Source: Pestalotiopsis fici W106-1 (taxonomy: Eukaryota; Ascomycota; Sordariomycetes; Amphisphaeriales; Sporocadaceae). From it: DNA of 64,000 nt. The notes under the pieces are model-generated. The model saw only the letters and a program-made list of their open reading frames with translations, was not told where the DNA came from and ran no database searches. The DNA lies in the NCBI RefSeq assembly GCF_000516985.1, contig NW_006917097.1, forward strand, positions 248,001 through 312,000, in the 5' to 3' direction. Positions within the stretch are counted from its first letter, which is position 1. Every line of letters begins with the position of its first letter. Position numbers and translations under genes: made by a program. Positions 58,494 to 64,000 of the stretch are shown piece after piece.

Positions 58494-59096
58494 CTACAGC
58501 GTGAAATTGCTTTCACCTTGCACTTTGGTGATGGCGGATGAGGACACTTCTCTGATAATTGCTGGCAGAGGCCGCCATCCTGCGTTGTTGGCCACGGGAA
58601 TCAAAGCATCAACAGATAGGGAAGCTGCGATGTTGTATGAAGTACCTTGTATCTTTTTACTCCTTTTTCTACATATGCACCGTCGATGACCGTCTCTAAA
58701 AAGGTAAGAATACATGTATTCAATACTGTCAAACAGGGAAACTGCGATGTTGTATGAAGTACTTTGTATCTGTGCACTACGCCACCCGCCGTCAACGGCC
58801 ATCCATCGGTAAGCTGTAAAGGGGCATGGAAATACCGATGACGTGCAAAGCACCAGGCAGATATCTGAGAACTCGCCAACGAGTATAAGTATTAGTATTA
58901 TGCTAACGTATCTGCATTTGTTTGCCAGTAGATGTTTAGCATATGCAGAGGGGAAGACATTTTCAAAGTTCTGTCCCCCTTTACAAGATTTGAGAGGAAT
59001 ACAAAACGTAAAAGAAAAATCGAGCCAACGTCGGCATGGAGTATAAACCAAGTACATTTTTTTCTTCCATGTAAGATATCTGCTTTCGCACTTCAC
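58494..59096 (-). pseudogene. Degenerate 3' part of the DUF2235-GTPase gene
   Basis: Beyond the Walker A exon no single frame continues as a GTPase. Fragments remain: AYAKHLLANKC corresponds to ASAKRGLADKF in the relic at 61180-61564, and a later segment (RHRYFHAP) corresponds to RHRDFHVG there. The G3/G4 motifs expected of a GTPase were not found. A 117-bp-spaced duplication lies inside. Best read as decayed or heavily mis-assembled 3' exons. Confidence 0.5.
58616..58770. repeat. Two ~37-bp direct repeats 117 bp apart
   Basis: CTGCGATGTTGTATGAAGTA occurs at 58625 and 58742 with matching flanks (AGGGAA, TTGTATCT). The spacing is a multiple of three, and both copies read KVLHTTSQ on the minus strand, consistent with a duplicated exon segment in the degenerate gene. 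Confidence 0.8.
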
Positions 59097-60565
59097 AAGT
59101 GTTGATTTGCCAACTCCTGTCTTGCCGCAGACCAGAATACGAAATGCCTTTACACCACTTGCCTGGAGCTGCATTCCTTGCAGCCATGGCGGTAGGGAGG
59201 TGGCATTGTCAAGCACACAGTTTGCTTGGTACTCTGCTAGATTCTTCTTCAATGGCTTGAAGTTACTGAGCTCAAGGTACTTTGGAAATCTGTCGAGAAT
59301 ACAGAATGCCGACAGATGTATAATCGTACCATAAGCGCCTATATATTGGTTAGTAGACGTGGCTACAAAAGATGAGACCAAAACATGCCTGTAGAGTTCC
59401 AGCCCTTGAGTCCGCTGGAACCAAATATCTTTCGATTAGGAGTATGAGAGTAACATTCATGATCGAGCCTCAGACTGTGTGAATCCCCCTCAGAAGTTGT
59501 TGGGATAGCATGTACCGTTTGCAAGTCGAACATGCTGACCTGTATACCGTTGACATATTTGAAGCTCCAAAGGATATCCTCGCTTCCGTCCAGGCTTGGC
59601 AAGCTGCCGGCGTACTGCGGAAAGACGAGAGCCATTGGATCCTGGCCCTTTGCCCCCTGATTGCCAGAACCCGAGATGTAGAGTCCCGTCCTCATGGCTT
59701 CAATCAGCATCCATTGCAATGGATAGAGTGACAAGCCGTCGTGTAACACGCCGCCGCACATGTCATCAACAGAGCCAATGAACCATGCTTGCACAAAGGA
59801 GTGGGCAGTCATGTCCATGGACTTGCCGATCTCGAGCAGCTGGGCCGCCTTGCTGGAGCGATTTTCATTCAAGGCCAAGGCGACGCGGAGATGCGCGATA
59901 GAAGAGACATAGGACGTGTCGTATACAGTGGTTGTCCCGGTCGTCTTGAGGCTGTCCAACAGTCCCATGAAGCGTATCCGCGGTGCACCCAATGTATGGG
60001 CTTGAAGTGTGCTCATTAGCCTTGGGCCATTGCGACTGTCATCTTCCGCCCATGCTTTTTGTAGAGCGCAAGTACAGTCAAAGAGGTCGTCGAATCGGTT
60101 AAGGGACTCTCTTTTCGGTAATCCCATGTGATGCATGACACCAGCAACGGCACGAGCAACGAATGAGCCATGACCGGACCCGAAGAGATAGACCTCATCC
60201 TCCGGAGACTCCAGGACGGAGCATATATCCCGTGTGATCAGCTTGATCTTGTCGTCGGTGTCGTCGCCAGGTACCTTGGACTTGAACTTGTCGGCCAGGC
60301 TGGGCGCTTTACCAATGCAAGAATAATACTTCTTGACCTGCAACACCCCCTCATCCGAAGAGCCATCCGTGGGTCCATCAGTCACGAGACTATGCAGCCT
60401 AGAGATGCTGGAAGGGTTGTGGTGCGCTGCGGTAATCAGCAATCTGAATCCCCTAGCTCAAGAGGTGCGGGCACAGCCAGAAACAAACAAACCTTCTTCA
60501 CCTTGGCGCCATTCTGCTCCGTCAACGAGGATGACAAGTCGTTTGGTTGTCCTTTGGTCTGGCAT
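59097..60565 (-). CDS. DUF2235 (Tle1-like) hydrolase domain fused to P-loop GTPase, truncated
   Basis: Exon 1 starts at 60565 (MPDQRTTKRLVILVDGAEW); exon 2 is about 59389-60456; exon 3 is 59097-59338, after a 50-nt GC-AG intron with a TACTAAC branch. The exon 1 to 2 junction is uncertain (only a 36-45 nt intron keeps frame). DUF2235 features: VDGAEW where the family has DGT, SSISRL, and EDEVYLFGSGHGSFVARAVAG. The last aligns with the family's GFSRGAFTAR nucleophile elbow, but Ser is replaced by Gly, so hydrolase activity is doubtful. The domain continues through APRIRFMGLLDSL and AHLRVALALNENR. Exon 3 leads to LQASGVKAFRILVCGKTGVGKSTL, a Walker A of a TRAFAC-type GTPase, after which the coding sequence decays. 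Such effector-plus-NTPase fusions occur among fungal NLR-like proteins. Probably a broken or incompletely modelled gene. Confidence 0.62.
59339..59388 (-). other. GC-AG intron in the DUF2235-GTPase gene
   Basis: Donor GCATGT after ACTCTACAG, a consensus CTACTAAC branch site, acceptor ATATAG. Removal joins GWNSTG to AYGTIIHLSAF in frame. Confidence 0.7.
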
Positions 60566-61179
60566 AGCGGGCAGATTTCTTCACATTATGTTTTGATCAA
60601 TCACTGACTGCGGAGCCTCAGACCAAGGAGGTCGAAGTGATTGTTGTCGAGTCAAGTAATAATGCTTTGCACCGCTGCCGTCCTCTACCGTCTCGAAGGA
60701 GGCAGACCAGACAGGTAGGAGGCTATGCTAGCTACTGAGCCGGGCGGGAAGCGGGTAGGTAACCCACCTCCTACTCCTTTGGTAGGCCGGCGGGCAGCTT
60801 GGGTCCAAAGTCTCTAGGAAAGCTTTTGCTTGGCTCTTGACTAAGCGTGCAGTGCCCTGGATTCTCGGCCAAGTACAGGGCGGCGGTAGGTACCTAGTAT
60901 GCGGATGAAAGGAATACAAGTTGGAGAGCAAGACACAATAACGATGTTCGGCAGAATACTATCATCACTTGTAGCAAAGTATTCAGGGCTGAGATATCAT
61001 GATAATACGGCAGCGACGATAGAGCAGAGAGACAATTTTCAGAAAAGGATCATTCCAGCAACCGTTTGATGAATTGCATTTTGCAAAAACATAAGATAGA
61101 TTGTCAAGTTAGAAGAAGCATGGAGCCAGCCCACAGACCGCTGACTGGCTGAAGCGGGGATCGCCAATGGTTGGGTGCA
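60566..61179. other. Upstream region of the DUF2235-GTPase gene
   Basis: No gene supported. The stretch to 60930 is GC-rich with AGGTAGG/CCTACC-like words; the rest is AT-rich. Confidence 0.4.
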
Positions 61180-61564
61180 CTAAGAGCCCGCTAAACCTCC
61201 CGGGTACTGAATCCTACAGCACCAAATTGCCCTGCACCTCGGCGAGTTATGGCAAAGACTGTCTGTGGTCCATAGGTCCATAATGCTAGGTCGTGTTGGC
61301 CGACATGGAAATCCCGATGACGTACAACGAACGCATATTGTATCAAATCTAGGTATACTCCAACAGGCACAGATATAACACATACGTTGATATGTTTGAA
61401 TTTGTCTGCCAGCCCACGTTTAGCACTTGCAAGTAGGTCATCAATATCGTCAAAAAAGTCTCATTCACCGTCACAAAGCTCAAAAGACTGGCCAACACCA
61501 AGGCCACTGAGTTGTTGCAAATCAAGTACATTTCATCGTCGGTTTGGGATATTTGCGTTCGCAC
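61180..61564 (-). pseudogene. Relic of a second P-loop GTPase copy
   Basis: On the minus strand one frame reads DLQQLSGLGVGQSFELCDGE, then a TGA stop, then DFFDDIDDLLASAKRGLADK and FKHIN before a splice-like donor, followed by a segment ending RHRDFHVG. It is similar in DNA to 58800-59100 (shared GGCATGGAAAT/GACATGGAAAT, CGATGACGT, TTTGCCAG/TCTGCCAG, GTTTAGCA). The upstream Walker A exon and DUF2235 part are absent. The stop and missing exons make it a pseudogene. Confidence 0.6.
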
Positions 61565-61983
61565 GTTCTAATTCTTTCTTCCTTCCCCCGACATCTCTTT
61601 CGTCATTCATTGGTTGACTCATTTATCCGTTCTGGAGCTGTCATAGATTCATGGCATCACACTCTCGAGCACCTTGAACAGAGCCGTGCACCGCTTATCC
61701 GGCCACAAAGTTCTCGACGTTCCACCCATGTTCTAGTTCCTATCTTGACCATTCCTGCATATCGAATGTCAAGTAATATGCTACGTAGCGCTACCCAAAA
61801 ACCACCAACTCTTTTAATCGTCCAGGTGCCAATTGCGAGAAACTAATGCCCAGTTTCCTTCGTCGAACTCGATGTCCAACTCATCAGTAGATGACGTTCC
61901 CAAATTCGAACCCGCAGAGCGGCGAGCCGCGGAGTGAGCCGTTGCGTAACCCTCGAACGTGAAGGCTCAGAGGACGGCTGCTG
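61565..61983. other. Importin 3' flank, right edge of accessory island
   Basis: No gene supported; short plus-strand frames (61544-61846) have no features. Confidence 0.4.
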
Positions 61984-64000
61984 CTAATTTACTCCTCCGT
62001 TAGCTGGGAGACCTTGAGGGTTCTGTGCTGCTTGTGCCGCAAGCTGGATAGCAGCCTGTTCATTGACTTCTGCTTGGTGAACTGCGCTCTGGATGACGGC
62101 CTGGTCATCAGCCGTAAGCGGTGCAGTAAGTGTTCCGTAGAGCTGTGGTTGCTCCTGTTGCAATTCTGTAGCCTTGTTAGCGTCAATCTGACAGGGAATG
62201 GTATCGGACACATGAAACTTACTCAACAATGCAAGTCTGAAAAGCTGATAGGGTTCAAGCTTATCGAGCGGAGACTCGAGCAGAACACTGTCCTCACCGA
62301 GGTCATCATCAGAGTCTTCGGCATCCCGGTACTGGTTTTCCAGGCGGCTGAATTTCGCAGCCTCCTCATTGAGGAACTCCAGATAGGCTGTGCTCTCGTC
62401 ACGGCCTTCTTGGGGCTCTTCCTCGGGCTTCTCCTCCAACTGCCAGTTGGTATCCTCCTCAGCCCACTCGTCTTCGTCATCATAATCGTAACTGCCAGCA
62501 TCATAGGTGTAATCATCCTTCAATGCATCGTCTCTGTTCTTCATTGCGCTCGGCAACGTCCGGAAGAGAATCGTTACGCCTTGAAGTAGTCTTGGCCAGC
62601 CAGTTTGTACGCTCTGAGGAATCTGGTCGGGGTTGAGTTGAAGCAGAGCAACAATGGCAACAATGCAGAGCTTCTTGTCGTGCACTCGGCTGAATGCATC
62701 CATGTTGCCAAACCACAAGCTGAAGAACTTGTTTGTCCATCCGTTGCTTTCGAGCACATGCAGCGCCAGGACAGGGTTGTAGTAGATAGCGTTGATGATC
62801 ATTTCCATCAAGTGGATCTTGTAGGACTTGACTTTGATCTCGTGTCCGTTGAGAACCGCCATGGCCATGGAAATGAAGCCACTAACGCATTGGTCGATGT
62901 GACCACGCAGGCTGAGCATGATAGCCTCGGCCAGCTTGCAAGCGCAAATACGATCGACGCCACCCACCTTAGGGTCGTCGAAAAGATCCTGAACCATGCC
63001 GAACAGTGCATTGACATATTCGGGCTTCTGTGCAAGATGGGGAGCACCGTACTGCACAAAGTTGTCCAGTGCTGGGAGCATGTCCTCGAGATAGAGCTCG
63101 GCACCGGACTTGAATGTGCGGTGGATCAATTCGAAAGCTTGCCACATGGTGGGCGAAATGCTCTTGGCAGCGAATGTGCACGAGTCAATGATTTCAAATA
63201 CTTCGTTGTACAGGTCTAAAGGGATAGATCAGTAAGTGGTCAAACATGGTAAATGGGCAGATGCTTACCATAAAGCTTGTTCTCCAAGGTGATCTCAATG
63301 ACTGGCATAAGCACTGCTTCAATGTGGAGGAGAACATCTGGTGTGCTCTCCAGAGTCAGGATCAAGGTGCCGATAGTCTGCAAAACACCAAGCGCAGTGA
63401 TGCTCTTATCGTCCAGGTAGTCACCATACTCATCATCGTCACCCTTGGCGGCGTTCTTGTCCAAGAGTTCACGGACGATGCGCAGATACGTATCTCTCAG
63501 TTGCTCGCTCAGAGCCACGGCAAATGGAGTCAGTTCGGCAGCAAATACCTCAACGAAGTCCTCCATCACGTTAGCCAGTGCGTCAATGTCGCACTCATTG
63601 GCCAATTTCAGCAGTTGCTGCATGATGGTAGGAATACTTTGCTGCATGCTGATTCGAATCGTATCATGTCTGATGAGAGGCTGCAGAGCCAAAGCAGCCG
63701 TGACGCGGACGGGCAGGTCCGTATCGGCCATACAATCCAGAATGTGGCGGTAGATTATAAGCAAGTTGTTCTGGTCCTTAAAGTTCAGTTGTTCAAACTT
63801 CTCAATAGTATCGCAGGCTCTGGCGCGAAGATATCCCTGTGTGCTCTTGAAGTCGGGGAAAACGTATCGCACGAGGAAGTACTCGACCTGATCCGCAATC
63901 GGGCTCTTCTTGCCGAGGAGGACTGGTGCCAGGGTGCCGATCATGCGCAGGGCACCCTCCTTGGCGATGTGGTTCTTCGCATCCGCAGCAGCAGCCTCAT
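61984..64000 (-). CDS. Importin-beta family karyopherin (importin-7/8, Nmd5/Sxm1 type), 5' end outside window
   Basis: Nuclear import receptor; the C-terminal part is in the window and the gene runs off the right edge. Exons: 63269 to beyond 64000, 62223-63215 and 61984-62165. Seen: HEAT-type helices (GALRMIGTLAPVLLGK, VEYFLVRYVFPDF, GYLRARACDTIEKFE, DTDLPVRVTAALALQPLI), DEYGDYLDDKSITALGVLQT, WQAFELIHRTFKSGAELYLE, then the acidic C-terminal region (YDYDDEDEWAEED) and EPYQLFRLALL. A 57-nt in-frame intron (62166-62222; GTAAGT, GCTAAC, CAG) is likely, because its removal gives LALLKLQQEQPQLYGTL, which matches the importin-7 tail. Read-through would add 19 residues. Right-hand conserved border of the accessory island. 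Confidence 0.93.

Overview
The window is nuclear DNA of a filamentous ascomycete (Pezizomycotina; Hypocreales-like Sordariomycete is an inference from gene content, not proven). Genes carry short introns (about 45-220 nt) with GTANGT donors, CTAAC-type branch sites and YAG acceptors. The gene types are fungal: a 573-residue ATP sulfurylase with an APS-kinase-like tail, a Zn2Cys6 regulator, a highly reducing polyketide synthase (PKS), an OPT transporter, a fungal rhodopsin-fold membrane protein and ISN1. No operons, tRNA, rRNA or CRISPR were seen. One 100-N assembly gap lies at 20645-20744.

Layout. 0.5-2.7 kb: ATP sulfurylase (-). 5.6-17.7 kb: a metabolic block, all on the minus strand: intradiol ring-cleavage dioxygenase, Zn2Cys6 factor, SRPBCC-fold protein, secreted GH27 alpha-galactosidase, 14-TM MFS transporter. 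17.7-22.3 kb: gene-poor, with the gap. 22.3-29.7 kb: a nine-exon reducing PKS (+) with no tailoring gene beside it. 30.1-46.9 kb: GPI-anchored-type aspartic protease (-), OPT transporter (-), MoaE (-) divergent from an RBM5/10-like splicing factor (+), a rhodopsin-fold membrane protein (+), and ISN1 (-). 61.98 kb to the right edge: C-terminal part of an importin-7/8 (Nmd5/Sxm1) type karyopherin (-).

The most unusual part is the ~15 kb between the housekeeping genes ISN1 and importin (46.85-61.98 kb), which looks like an accessory island. It holds (i) a divergent pair of long intron-poor paralogues (737 and 606 residues) of a family I do not recognise, sharing a ~270-residue core, a coiled coil and a C-terminal hydrophobic segment, each with its own tandem repeat; (ii) a ~1447-residue protein combining a CxxC zinc knuckle, a ubiquitin-like domain, a novel ~600-residue middle and about ten C2H2 fingers; (iii) a gene joining a DUF2235 (Tle1-like) hydrolase domain, whose nucleophile serine appears lost, to a P-loop GTPase that breaks off after the Walker A motif; and (iv) a decayed second copy of that GTPase region with an in-frame stop. 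Effector-like domain plus P-loop switch, paralogue pairs, in-frame repeats and decay resemble fungal allorecognition or NLR-like loci. That functional reading is inference only.

Exon boundaries were chosen by splice consensus, reading-frame continuity and family motifs. They have not been tested against RNA.
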